From positions 12,242,245 to 12,306,244 of the forward strand of contig QCXZ01000086.1 in assembly GCA_025024175.1 (NCBI GenBank): a stretch of DNA of 64,000 nucleotides, read 5' to 3'. Source of the DNA: Rhyzopertha dominica (taxonomy: Eukaryota; Arthropoda; Insecta; Coleoptera; Bostrichidae). How positions within the stretch are numbered: the stretch's first letter is position 1; every line of letters begins with the position of its first letter. A program made the position numbers and the translations under genes. The notes below the pieces were generated by a model. The model was not told the DNA's origin, searched no databases, and worked only from the letters and a program-made list of their open reading frames with translations. This document shows, piece by piece, positions 43,013-53,839 of the stretch.

Positions 43013-44910
43013 ATTTCGATAGTGATACTTTGTGCAACATTGGGGGACGCCAGCCACGTAGAAGTAAGTGCAGGGGCCTACTGGAAGCCCCTACCGGAGG
43101 TAATAACGTACGAAGCAACAATCCCAATCACATATGAAATGGAATGGACCGAAGACAGCGTATCTATGGAACCAGTAACACATGTATGCGGAAACCCTAA
43201 CCGGATCAACAAGGACAGCATCAGAGACGCTACCCGCAAGCTGGTGGAAAGAATGGACCGCTTAGAAGAAGCGTACACTGAAGAATTCATTACATTACAA
43301 AGAAGTTGGAACATCTTGACAACTATAAATACTATAGTAGAAGATAGAAGGAAAGAGCATTAGACTTTATCGTAGACGGATTAGCATGGTGCTGTGGTGT
43401 GGCAACTCAGCAAAAACTAGATTCACTCGCCATGAACAGCGAAGCAGTTCGCATCAAACTAAGTAAGGTTTCTAAAGGACTATCCAAATCTTTGCAGGAA
43501 CTAACGGAAAATTCTGTAAAATTTGAGGAATATCAAAAAGAAGCCGCCAAAGCCTGGAAAATACAGAACAAAGGATACATATGATAGAAAAACTAACTAA
43601 TGACATCAGCTACAAATTCACGACCTTGGAAGAAAGGGACAATTTTGAAATATTCTCATTAGCGGTACACCAGTTCAGTACCGTAAAGAAAATGATACAT
43701 TTAACAAGGGCAATCAAGAAAGAAGCTACAATTGCGGCATGCAAACATCACCAAAGACCCTCAAGCATTTTGGACCCCCACATTCTGCAACACGACTTAA
43801 GACGATTGGACAACGAATTAAGAAGTTCTGAGCAAGGACTGGCCATCCCTGTTCAGGACATCTCAAAATTTTATGAACTACCACTCAGCGAATGCACNTN
43901 CTCNGACAACAAATTGTACGTACACATAGATACCGATAACAAGAAGAAACCAGTACTGGGAACTCTACGAGCTTATAACCACTCCATTCGCTTGGTACAA
44001 TCAAACATGCTCAATTCCACGTCAGGTGCTATATCTTGCCGTATCAACTCACTTATACTCAAAGACCACATTCGTCAAATTTCTGGAACTGGACTGCATC
44101 AGTGTAAGCCGTATCATGATAAGTTGTGTTACATTCCACGATTTTCCACCGACTCATTACAGGGTCCCGAATGCGCGAAAAAACTTATGAAGGAACGACA
44201 GTTGAAGAACTTAGCCACTATTGCCCGATGAACTGTCACACCACAAGCGCAACCATCATTTCCGAAATAAAGGAAGAAGTATACATAATAACTAATCCAA
44301 AAAGAGGTACAAAAATTATTTGCGAGGATAATAATGCAACAAACTTACCAAGTCATGCCTATGAACATCCAGGAGCAACTAGAATCCGTCTGCCTTGCAA
44401 CTGCGAGCTCGAGATGAACGAAGAGGTTGCAATTCCAAAGCGATTTCCTTGTCCATCTACTTATCCAGCAGAAGCAAGGATAATTCACACTATCCCAGCG
44501 TTATGATCCAACCTAAAATCATTTGTGCTAAATCCAAAAGATTTAAAACTACCAACATTCAAAAATATTACAGAATGTCTAAATAGAAATTGGACATAAA
44601 TCTAACAAGTTCCAGAGATAATACCAAACAGATCATAGATGAAATTAATCAATCCATTCCCCCTATGTAACATACAGTGATAATTATGGAAGCCATGCAG
44701 ATACTTTATTTTTAACTTGGAATATAATTTTATCTATTTTAGTTGCTTACTCACTATGTAAAAGGAATACTGTAGGTATATTAGCAGCAGCAGCGACGCC
44801 TCGGGTTAACGCCCAGGGCACACCAGCGATCCATGACAATATTCTCATTATTTTGATAGGTACAGCATTTGTTATATTTACAGCCTACATTTAGGTACGT
44901 GCAATGATAG
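43013..44910 (+). pseudogene. env: Env-like glycoprotein gene of the gypsy provirus
   Basis: The frame opens at a splice-acceptor-like TATTTTGTAG/G (43002-43012) with no ATG, giving a hydrophobic signal-like stretch (ISIVILCATLG). A long, partly helical ectodomain follows (LVERMDRLEEAYTEEF; GLSKSLQELTENSVKF; FEIFSLAVHQFSTVKKM), then Cys-rich segments (CKPYHDKLCYIPRF; PCNCELEMNEEVAIPKRFPC). Two hydrophobic segments near 44710-44760 and 44835-44895 (ILIILIGTAFVIFTAYI) are candidate membrane anchors, followed by a Lys/Arg-rich tail. Frame changes near 43360, 43390, 44200 and 44590 and three ambiguous bases near 43900 interrupt it. No furin site was recognised. It belongs to a retroelement env family distinct from the errantivirus one at 27.1-28.1 kb. 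Confidence 0.75.
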
Positions 44911-46013
44911 CCTACAGGAAGAAAAGAAAAATCAATGAGCAAGCCGAAGAATACCCCAAAACAAGAAGAAGCAACATGCAGCTCTAATCCATTTACAGCA
45001 AGAAAATTTACACTTGAGGTAAGTGTTGCTGATAGAGCTTCGCTTTCTTTGCCAGAAGAAGGACGTTTAAGCATAGTCCTACAATCAGCAAATGATATAG
45101 AGAAGCATTTTTGACCTTGCCCACGAAAATTCTATAAATAAATGCACGCATTAAGCAAAATAACATATAAGCAAACAATTTTATGCACCAGTAAAATATA
45201 AATTGCGCAACTAACATGCTACTACTACTAATAAAGCCGGCTAACAACATATAATGAGTAGAGTGGCTATCTTGCTAGCAAGAATGAAATCTAATAATGG
45301 AAATACCTAAATAAAGAAAACAAATTAGAGAACAGATTGAAAATGGCAAGATGGGCACTGTATATATTAACGAACACAAAAGCCTAATATTAACAAGGAT
45401 TTTGCTCAAATAAGTAATGTGGGGTATATATTAACAAAAAAAAGAATTGCACGCTATCCTTACTAAATTAAAAAAAAATTCCCGCTGCATACCAAATATA
45501 GTTATTACTGGGTACAATACTAAAGCCGTAGTGTTAAAATTTAAATATTAAGGAATCTAAATTTANTAACCTACCTTCTAATATTTCTTGTAATTCCACG
45601 TATGGCTAACGGTCCACGACCCACAACACGCCCACACACTGATACGACTTGGCACAACACTGGCAGCACAGGCAACAGCGATGCGGTAACAGTGGAACCC
45701 GCTTCTTGGAAGACGGTCCAAACCGATGTATTCGGGATGAAGGGCTAAGGATCGCAAGGTCCTCAAATATTGCATTGCTGGTGTGGAGGGTGACGTCCAA
45801 ATGAAAAATGGAAGGCGAATGATGCGAAGAGAAAAGGTAGAAGCCAAAAATATGGGCTGCTACAAACCTTAATCCCAACCCTTCACAATCTTTACTCCTT
45901 CACAAGTCACTAAGACCAAAGAAGATTAGAAGATTCCAGGGTCCCACTGCCGGATGGCAAAAACGAAGTCAAGGATGGCAACAATGGGATGCACTAAATC
46001 AGTAAAAGGCAAG
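44911..46013 (+). other. Gypsy 3' non-coding region, left of BEL insertion
   Basis: About 1.1 kb between env and the BEL/Pao element with many stops in all frames. It continues at 51881. Short frames here (45008-45250, 45578-45878) have no recognisable motif. Confidence 0.6.
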
Positions 46014-46225
46014 TGTAAATCTGAACACTGGTGAATTGCAGCTTTCGCGTTACATTCGCATGAAAAATGCCGGTTTACTAGAACGCATTTATTAACTAAC
46101 TATATCACACATATTTACACTTATTTTGGTGAAAGAAATGAAAGGTTGTTCTCAGCGGTGTGAAACGTTCTGTTGCTGGAACTGAACNCTTCTACTTACA
46201 ATTTCTGACTACCTAACTTGTTACA
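46014..46225 (-). repeat. BEL/Pao 3' LTR
   Basis: On the minus strand TGTAACAAGTTAGGTAGTCA...TTACA. It contains AACCTTTCATTTCTTTCACC shared with the 5' LTR. One ambiguous base is near 46188. Confidence 0.85.
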
Positions 46226-46497
46226 AAATACATCCCCAAAACACAGATGTTGAGGCAGGGGAACAAAGGTACAGATAGGGTGTAATAAAATACACGCCGA
46301 CACCTCAAAGAGCGCCGACAGATCAAGGGTACCGACAATTGCTCTCGCACTTAGTCATAAAAATACTGCATCGGGGTAAAACCCATAAACGGCGTGCACA
46401 TACTCCCCGCCTTGGCACGCGTGCCAAAAATCTTTAAACATACACTTCACGGCGTCTTTGAAATGCACTAAGCACCATTGTCACCTATAGGCAACGG

Positions 46498-49400
46498 TCA
46501 CAGTTTAACAAGGGCCCGCCGTAATGTTCCGTGAGCTGTCCTGAGAGAAACCACCCTGATGATGCCATCACTTCCAGGATGCGTCTGGGTGACGCGACCA
46601 AGACGCCAGGATAATGGAGGTAGATTCTCGTCCATGATAAGGACCAAATCTCCAATCTTGATGTCCTTTGATGATCGGGTCCTCCATTTGCCGCGGCCTT
46701 GATATTGAGAATAAACTTCTCGACAAAAGCGCTTCCAAAAGTGCTGCTTAAGCTGAGCTATGCGCTGCCAGCGCGCCAATCTATTGATTGGGATGGATGT
46801 AAGGTCCTGCTCAGGTATCGATGTTATCCTTTCTCCGATCAGGAAATGGGAAGGAGTCAGTGGGACGAGATCATTGGGATCACTGGATAGGGGTGTTAGG
46901 GGCCTGGAATTAAGAATGCCCTCGATTTGTGTCAATAACGTAAGCATTTCCTCAAAAGTCAGATAAGAGTTGCCTGCAATCTTTTTAACGTGCTGTTTTG
47001 CAGAACGAATTAGCCTTTTAGCAAGACCGTTAAAGTGAGGCGATCGCGGAGGCGCGAACTTCCACGTTGTTATTTATCCCGCTCTCGTTACATGTAGAAT
47101 TTTGGTAACTGGAACTTTTAACAATTTTTTGTAGCTCATTCCGTGCGCCCACAAAATTTGTTGCATTATCGCAATATATAACAGAAATGGCTCCCCGCCG
47201 TGAGATTACGCGCTTAAGAGCACTAATAAACGCTTGTGATGACAAATCGGTAACGAGTTCAATATGACATGCTTTTGAAACCATACATACGAACAGTGCA
47301 ATGTAAGCTTTATAACACTTAGTCGATCTGACGCCACCATGCTTTATATAAAATGGACCGCCATAGTCCAAACATATTTTGAAAAATGGCCTGATTGGCT
47401 CCAACCTGTCTGCTGGTAAATTGCCCATCTTGTAATTGCTAGCTTTGGGTTTGCGCGAAAACATCTAATGCAAGAATGAATTATATTGCGTACCGTATTT
47501 CTTGCCGATAACGGCCAAAAACGCTCTCTGAGTGAGCCTCGGCGCCACTGTGCAACAATCTGACGTGTTCATTTTGAATTAGCAATTTTGTCAAATGGTG
47601 TTTTGCCGGTAAAATGATTGAGAACTTCTTATCGTAACTAGCAGACGAAAGCTTGATGCGTCCACCAACCCTCATAAGACCCTGATCGTCAAAAAATGGA
47701 CTTAATTTGAGTAATTTGCTCTTTCTGGCTGCTTCACCCGAATTCTTTAAGTCGTGCATCTCGGCTTTAAATTTAAATCTTTGAATCTGAAAAATGATTT
47801 TGCTAAGCGCCTGATTGCACTCTGCTTCACTGACGAGCAGAAATGCCACGCGTAATTAAATCGGCAGGGTTTGATTTAGTGGGTATATGATGCCAATCGT
47901 CAACTCTGGATAAGCTTTGTATCTGGGAAACCCTGTTAGATACGAATGTATTCCAAGTGTTGGGGGCTGACGCTAGCCATGCTAAGACAATAGATGAATC
48001 TGTCCAATAATATACAGAATTGACATGGACTGTCAACATATTTATAATTTTGACGCCCAAACGTGTGGCTAATAATGCCGCGTTTAGTTCCAATCGCGGA
48101 ATAGTCAGTGCTTTTAAAGGTGCTACACGAGATTTCGAGATCAATAAACGTGTATGATAAGCACCCGTTGCGGTTTTTGATCTTAAATATGCAACTGCAC
48201 CATACGCCTTTAAAGACGCATCCGCAAAAATATGTAATTGTATTTCCACTGGTGGATATGGTAAAACGCATCGAGGTATCGAGAAGTGTCTAATTTGTTC
48301 TAAGTCCATGCATATTTTAAACCAAATAGCCCTTACGTCTGAGGGAACCGGTGTATCCCAATCGATATGTAATGACCATAACTTCTGCATCAATATTTTG
48401 CCCCTAATCAAAAAAGGCGTTAAGAACCCCAAAGGATCAAAACATTTCGTAATTTTTGATAATATGATACGCTTTGTGACGCGCTGTTCATGATCAATCT
48501 TCTCTGCCTTGTACCTGAAATCATCGGAGTTACAATGCCATAACAAACCTAATGTTTTCGTAACGCCGTGTTCATCTATCCCTACTACGGCAGATGAGGT
48601 ACATGCATCATTGCTAGGCAATAATTCTGGATGATTTGATGCCCATTTCCGCAATTCGAAACCGGCGCTGCTTAATACTGATGTCAAGCTGCTTTGAAGC
48701 TTTTTCGCGCTTTCCAAGGAACTTGACCCGTATAACATATCATCGACGTAAAAACCTTTTTGAATTGCCATTTTAACTTCAGGTTGTGAATCTGATTCGC
48801 ATTGCGCTAACTGATGCAGGCATCTGATTGCAAGAAAACTGGAAGAAGCTAACCCGAACGAGACGCGTTTTAATCTGAATATTTTAACAGGTTCAGAATC
48901 ACGATAGCGCCATAAAACTCTTTGAAAATCAGTATGGGATTTTATTAACTTGATTTGCATGTACATTTTTTATAAATCCGCCGAAAATGCATATTGAAAT
49001 GTCCTAAAACGGATTAGAATAGAAAATAAGTCATCCTGTATGACTGGACCTACTAGTAAATTGTCGTTTAAACTTAATCCGTTTGATGTCGGGTTCGATC
49101 CGTTTACAACTATGCGAACCTTTGTTGTTATGCTATCTTCCTTTACGACTGGACGGTGTGGTAAATAGCAGGCAATAGGATTGTTCACTTCATGCGACGG
49201 CACGGGCTCTAAATCACCCAAATTCAGGTAGTCCTGAATTATTTCGGAATACTGTTTCTTTAGAGGTTTGTCTTTTGCAAGCTTGTTCTCGAGTTTATAA
49301 AACTGTTGCAATGCAGAATTGTATGACTGACCCAAATTTATTTCATTGTTTTTTGAAAGGCAATTCCACTACAAATCGACCATCTGAAGGATCACGCGAA

Positions 49401-50167
49401 TGAGTATTTCGAAAATGACTCTCGCAATATGAAACTTCTGAATCCGCCTTTTGTATTAAAATGTCTTCTTGATTCCAAAAACGCTCGATTGAATCCTCGA
49501 GATTCATACTGTTGTTCGTGTTTAGGAAATGGCACTGTTGTGTGGCCGCGATATATCGTTCGTTGTTTACCGCGCCGGAACGACGTACCCAAGAACCGTA
49601 TCATGGCAAATATAAATTATTATTAGGGATTTTGACATCATTACGCATTAAAAGTTGATAAAAATGTTCCACGCCAATTAATAATTCAACCGGGCGAGCT
49701 ACGTTGTAATTGGGATCTGCCAATTTTACGCCTTGCGGTATAATTATGTTTTTTGTGTTAAATGATATACTAGGTACATTGTCTGTGATGCTTGGTAGAA
49801 CCACGCAATCGATCCTTTTGGCAAAATCTGACGTACGGGACTTTATAAAAATGTTAGTCGACCGCGTTGAATTACTGCAAGATTGACCTATACCTGTGAT
49901 AGATACGGAAGAGCGTCTTGTTTCTAAACCCAAACTGTTACACAATGATTGCTTTATAATGTTTAATTGTGAACCCTGATCTAACAAGCAGCGCACCTTG
50001 CGTGGATTTCCATATCGATCATTGACAAGAACAACAGCTGTCGACAATAATACTTGAGATGTATTTGAACATAAATTTGAAACTTCTGTGGTTTCATTGT
50101 TTATGCCATTGGTGCTGGGTTGTTCAGCTGGTATTTGATCTCGAGCCGCTGGTGCATGCTCGTGCAA
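46498..50167 (-). pseudogene. pol: BEL/Pao Pol (protease, RT, RNase H, integrase)
   Basis: Protease VRCLLDQGSQLNIIKQSLCN near 49960. RT: PVVKEDSITTKVRIVVNGSN, VGPVIQDDLFSILIRFR, GLASSSFLAIRCLHQLA and catalytic FYVDDMLYGSSS near 48740. RNase H-like: LHIFADASLKAYGAVAYLRS and VYYWTDSSIVLAWL. Integrase: zinc site HVRLLHSG and CIRC near 47460, ICLDYGGPFYIKHGG, IYCDNATNFVGARNEL, and the carboxyl NSRPLTPLSSDPNDLVPLTP and WQRIAQLKQHFWKRF. The expected GGLWE-type catalytic Glu position reads NGLAKRLI. Frame changes occur near 49600, 49390, 48968, 47850, 47470 and 47030. The longest intact frame is 379 residues (RT/RNase H). Confidence 0.92.
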
Positions 50168-51294
50168 TAATTAATTGTGTGATTCACCACAATATTTGCA
50201 TTTGGCCGAATGGCAGGTAGAAACATTGTGTCCCTGCTTTAAGCAATTTGGACATAGTTTTAGTAGGGCGCGCATAAATGTATTTTATGTACTCGTTTTC
50301 AATTGGCACATTCGATCTTATTAGTTGCTAAAAGTGATGCACGTAGTTTATTATTAGACTTATTACGAGGCTGAGAATTAGAAATGGTGCGAGCCTTCTG
50401 GGATGAAAGTTTATCAGCGGGTTTTAGAATTTCTGAAACTCGCGAACGCTTCTCCAGGAAGCTAAGTAAATCGTGAATTCTGGGTACCTCTGAATCTAAT
50501 GTAGCCTCCCATGCGAGCCTCGTTTCGGTATCCAACTTGGATGTAATAATACCGCATAAAATAGCGTCCCATGTGTCCGTTTTAATTCCCAAAACTTCCA
50601 AAGCTGCTAAGTTGATATTGAAATCATCAATGAATTGACGTAGCGTGATTTTAGCACCCTCATTTAAATTTTGAGCATTTGTTATGGCCATAACGTGATC
50701 TTGCACGATCAACCGCGTGTTTTGATAACGCTTTATAAGGGTTTGTATAGCTATGTTATAATTCGCGTCTGACACCGGCAAAACCTCTATTGCTGCTAAA
50801 GCTTCACCTTTTAGGCATGACTTTAGATAATGCATTTTTTGAACGTTATCCAAATGAGCATTGTCATCAATCAAAGATTTGTAGGTGTTGTAAAAAGGCA
50901 CCCATTTTGTATAAGAATCTGAAAAGCTAGGCAATTCTAAGGTAGGCAATTTAACATTGACAGAATTGGAAACAGAATGATTGCTTACAGGAGAATTTGA
51001 TCTTGACTGTGCTGTATTGTTATGATTTTTGATAGCTACTGCAATGGTGGCTACCGCGTCGTGATACTGCGTCTCAAATCTATCAAATTCGTCTGAATCT
51101 ATTTCATTTTCGTCAATGCATTCAATTTGTGTCTGAATCTCCTTTAACTGCTTTAAAATGTTTAAACGTTGTTCGCGATTCTAGCTGTTCTATAACAATA
51201 TTTTGTTGATCTAATTTGTTCAAGTAATTGGATNTTCTCGNCAAACTGGCTTTAATGCTAGAACGGCGTNTTTTAAGCGCTTCTAAATCTGACA
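50168..51294 (-). pseudogene. gag: BEL/Pao Gag (DUF1759-type)
   Basis: Starts MSDLEALK near 51294 with a coiled coil (SNYLNKLDQQNIVIEQLESR). After a frame change near 51175 the core 50299-50949 reads LPTLELPSFSDSYTKWVPFY, MHYLKSCLKGEALAAIEVLP, IQTLIKRYQNTRLIVQDHV and LRQFIDDFNINLAALEVLGI. These are hallmark words of Pao-type Gag. CCHC-type knuckles CPNCLKQGHNVSTC and CKYCGESHN lie at about 50180-50260, interrupted by a frame change near 50290. Three ambiguous bases are near the start. Confidence 0.88.
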
Positions 51295-51495
51295 TGATGA
51301 ATGTTATTCTGACACAACTAATTGAGAAATAATGCTCACGCTATTGAATCGCACGACGACAATAAACAGGAATGGATAAATGGGACTAACCTGTATCTTG
51401 CTTGCAAGTTTTGGTGCTGACGATGTCCTGCTTGATGGGATTCGTCGATTGCTGTTATTGGCATGTGCTGCCTAAATTTCACCTAGATTTCAGCT

Positions 51496-51645
51496 GAATT
51501 CTGTCTTCTTACTGCCTGCGGTTGCTGAGCGCTGAACCGGGGTGGAATTGTTCTTCGAATTTAGCTGGATAACACGGATTCTGTCTTCCGACTGCCTGCA
51601 GTGTCTGGATGATGCACCGGGGTGGAATTGCACTTCGAATACGCG
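51496..51645. repeat. 80-bp tandem duplication in the BEL/Pao leader
   Basis: Copies start at 51496 (GAATTCTGTCTTCTTACTGC) and 51576 (GGATTCTGTCTTCCGACTGC); both contain CCGGGGTGGAATTG and CTTCGAAT. It lies between the primer site and gag. Confidence 0.75.
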
Positions 51646-51683
51646 TATGTGTAATTGTTATTACTGTTATGAACGCGAACTTA

Positions 51684-51700
51684 TCCGGCTCGAAGGACCA
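51684..51700 (-). other. BEL/Pao primer-binding site
   Basis: On the minus strand TGGTCCTTCGAGCCGGA, five bases after the 5' LTR end. It has the length and T-arm-like TTCGA core of primer sites seen in insect BEL elements; the tRNA identity was not determined. Confidence 0.7.
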
Positions 51701-51705
51701 AAAAA

Positions 51706-51880
51706 TGTAACAAACCGAAAAATCTGAACACTGGTGAATTGCATTTATTAACTAACTATATCACACATATTTACACTTATTTTGGTGAAAGAAATGAAAG
51801 GTTGTTCTCAGCGGTGTGAAACGTTCTGTTGCTGGAACTGAACTCTTCTACTTACAATTTCTGACTACCTAACTTGTTCA
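51706..51880 (-). repeat. BEL/Pao 5' LTR
   Basis: On the minus strand TGAACAAGTTAGGTAGTCAG...CGGTTTGTTACA, matching the 3' LTR apart from indels. Confidence 0.85.
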
Positions 51881-52486
51881 TCAATCAAACATACCGAACC
51901 AAGAACGGAAACTTATGCCTCCAGTTGATGAATCCAATGCCAAGTAATCCCATATATTACGGAAAAAATTCGACTTGAAAATCGACAGCACTACTTCATC
52001 ACACCTTTAAGCAATGCAGAAGACTGATAACAAAATAAATATGCACCAGTATGAGGGCAATTCAGTCAACGCAGCCAGAATCAAGAGCAGCTCTTGATAA
52101 ACCTACATCGAGGACATCACGTCTCAAAGACACAGCCAAGGACGATACGGGGTTTCGTACACATCATACGTGCTATGGGAGTCTGGATGCAGTCACCTAC
52201 GCCGAGCCTGTGCCATAGTTGTTGATAAGCTGTAATTCTAAACCGCTATAGACTGACAAAGATACAGTGACGGACTAAGTGAACTTAAGTATCAAAACGA
52301 CAGTGCCGTACTTAGTGAACAGTGTGATAAGTGGGTGCGAAAAGCAAGACAATTTAAACAGACTACTAACAAGGACAGCCAATTGGGTCAAAATATGTAA
52401 ACAAACCACAATCTTTTATTTTTCAGTAATTTTTGTTTAAGTTTAGGTAGAAGCTGGAGGGCCAGCTTTTCGAAGCCGGGGGGACA
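51881..52486 (+). other. Gypsy 3' non-coding region, right of BEL insertion, ending in the purine tract
   Basis: Continuation of the provirus tail. It is non-coding and ends AAGCCGGGGGGACA immediately before TGTC of the 3' LTR, which serves as the polypurine tract. Confidence 0.75.
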
Positions 52487-53010
52487 TGTCAAAAAGCAAA
52501 TATTTTTCCAAATTCACTTTCATTATTCACAATAGGTAATCTCGTAACAACGCGCTAAATTCCATTTTTTAACTTAATAGCTCAGCATTTTCACGTAAAC
52601 GTAAGCATTTCTACGTTCATCGCACTTCCCTCGAACGCTAGCCTGATGCGCTGCCTCAGCAAAATTAGCGTCGAACGACCCTAGTGACGTATGGGCAATT
52701 TGCCCTATAAATACTCGGTTTTTACAATTGGGAGGCAGTCTTAGGACAGCCTTCGAAGGAAGTCATCTCTCTGGCCAAGAACTACCCTCCAGGATTATGT
52801 AAGTCGTCTTAATTGTAATTATCTACTTTATTGTTTTAATGTACACCTTAATTTTATGTTACTTAGCTCTAATAAATGTGTGTTAGATTCGACCTCTGTC
52901 GCATCACTCCTCCCAGTTCCCAGCCTTCTGTTTCAGGGATCTAGTGTGGTGTAGTGTTTGGTGCAGGTTAACCAGTGGACCGGGTCGCATCCTACTTCCA
53001 GGGCGCGACA
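52487..53010 (+). repeat. 3' LTR of the gypsy provirus
   Basis: TGTCAAAAAGC...GCGCGACA, 524 bases. Compared with the 5' LTR it has an extra 25 bases (CGAACGCTAGCCTGATGCGC at its start) and lacks about 19 bases after ATTGTTTTA; about ten single-base differences by eye. Confidence 0.93.
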
Positions 53011-53414
53011 ATATATTTGTTATTGCACAAGCTATTATAAAAATGTCTTTAATATGATTAACAAGAAACCATGGAAATTTTGTATTCAGTATACACCTTT
53101 GTTCTCTGATTAGTTCTATCTATATGAACTCGAGCGGCAGCAATTTTTGAATTTAATAAAGCTTCTTCAGAGGAAAGTTGCTTCTGACTTTTGAGGAATG
53201 GTGGTCGAATAAGTTGAATCTTATATGTTTCACACAAGTCATCGATTAGGAAACCTTTATCTACCCTTTGTAAGGGTCCACGTGAAGTATCAGATTACTC
53301 TGCTCAAATATGGTTTTATCTGATGCTCTTCCTTCATATGGTTCACTTACATAGATAATTATACCACCAGGGGAGACCCCAGTCATAAATTTTGTAGTAG
53401 TACTTGATTTATAC
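53011..53414 (-). pseudogene. THAP/DDE transposase, central DDE part
   Basis: Minus frame from 53414: YKSSTTTKFMTGVSPGGIII, YVSEPYEGRASDKTIFEQSN, then with frame breaks FLIDDLCETYKIQLIRPPFL, KSQKQLSSEEALLNSKIAAA-like and RVHI-type words, ending DIFIIACAITNI at 53011. The KxLxGxTPxGxxxFVS...GGRxSDK pattern is typical of DDE_Tnp_4 transposases fused to THAP domains (ISL2EU/PHIS-like). The right neighbour piece at 57455 joins it when the mdg1-like element is removed; the left one at 34014 when the gypsy is removed. Confidence 0.8.
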
Positions 53415-53726
53415 TGTAATGTTCGGGGTTGTCGATAAAATGATACTCCTCTCGTCGTGTATCACTCCCTGATTTATTGAATCTTTTTCGTTACATCAGG
53501 CCGGCCTTGATATGTCGACTTTTGCTTTACAACCATTGAATACAAAAACCCGAAAAACTTGCTTACTTGCTCTAAGACTTTGTATTTAATACCTCCGTTG
53601 CACTATCGTCAGCAACTAACGTGAACGACCGCTCGAGACATTGCACCCGGTATGTTGAAATGACTTACGTGCCGAAATATTTTTTTATTAAGCATTTCCT
53701 TTTGGAATATACTTGCTTACACTGCA
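53415..53726 (-). repeat. mdg1/412-like 3' LTR
   Basis: Plus-strand TGTAATGTTCGGGGTTGTCG...CTTACACTGCA. It matches 57145-57454 with scattered changes and a few short indels. Confidence 0.9.
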
Positions 53727-53839
53727 CGCTCACCCAAAAAGAAAGAAAAAAGATTGTGTTAGACGATTTTTCTCGATTGTTTTTAATTTTTTTTTATTTT
53801 TCCCCTAACTTAATTAAACTACTTACATGCTAATAACAA

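Larger units (their letters stand above)
46014..51880 (-). mobile_element. BEL/Pao LTR retrotransposon, 5.9 kb
   Basis: LTRs at 46014-46225 and 51706-51880 flank a minus-strand gag-protease-RT-RNase H-integrase order typical of BEL/Pao. The left LTR has a 45-base segment (about 46037-46083) not found in the right one, and the right one has bases after TGTAAC lost on the left. No clean target duplication is visible. It is inserted in the 3' non-coding part of the gypsy provirus. Confidence 0.92.
34015..53010 (+). mobile_element. Ty3/gypsy provirus with env, about 10 kb net, carrying three nested elements
   Basis: ATAT flanks both ends (34011-34014, 53011-53014). Plus-strand order is 5' LTR (34015-34532), leader, gag (37760-38960), protease-RT-RNase H-integrase (38961-42898), env (43013-44910), a non-coding tail, the purine tract CCGGGGGGACA and the 3' LTR (52487-53010). 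Nested: piggyBac 34756-37340, a solo LTR 42182-42663 and BEL/Pao 46014-51880. The LTRs differ by about ten substitutions and two indels by eye, so the insertion is moderately recent although the genes carry many frame changes. Confidence 0.92.

Noticed and set aside
45008..45250. 80-codon minus-strand hydrophobic ORF resembling a small membrane protein
   Set aside because: Lies opposite the gypsy env tail and its 3' non-coding region; no supporting features.
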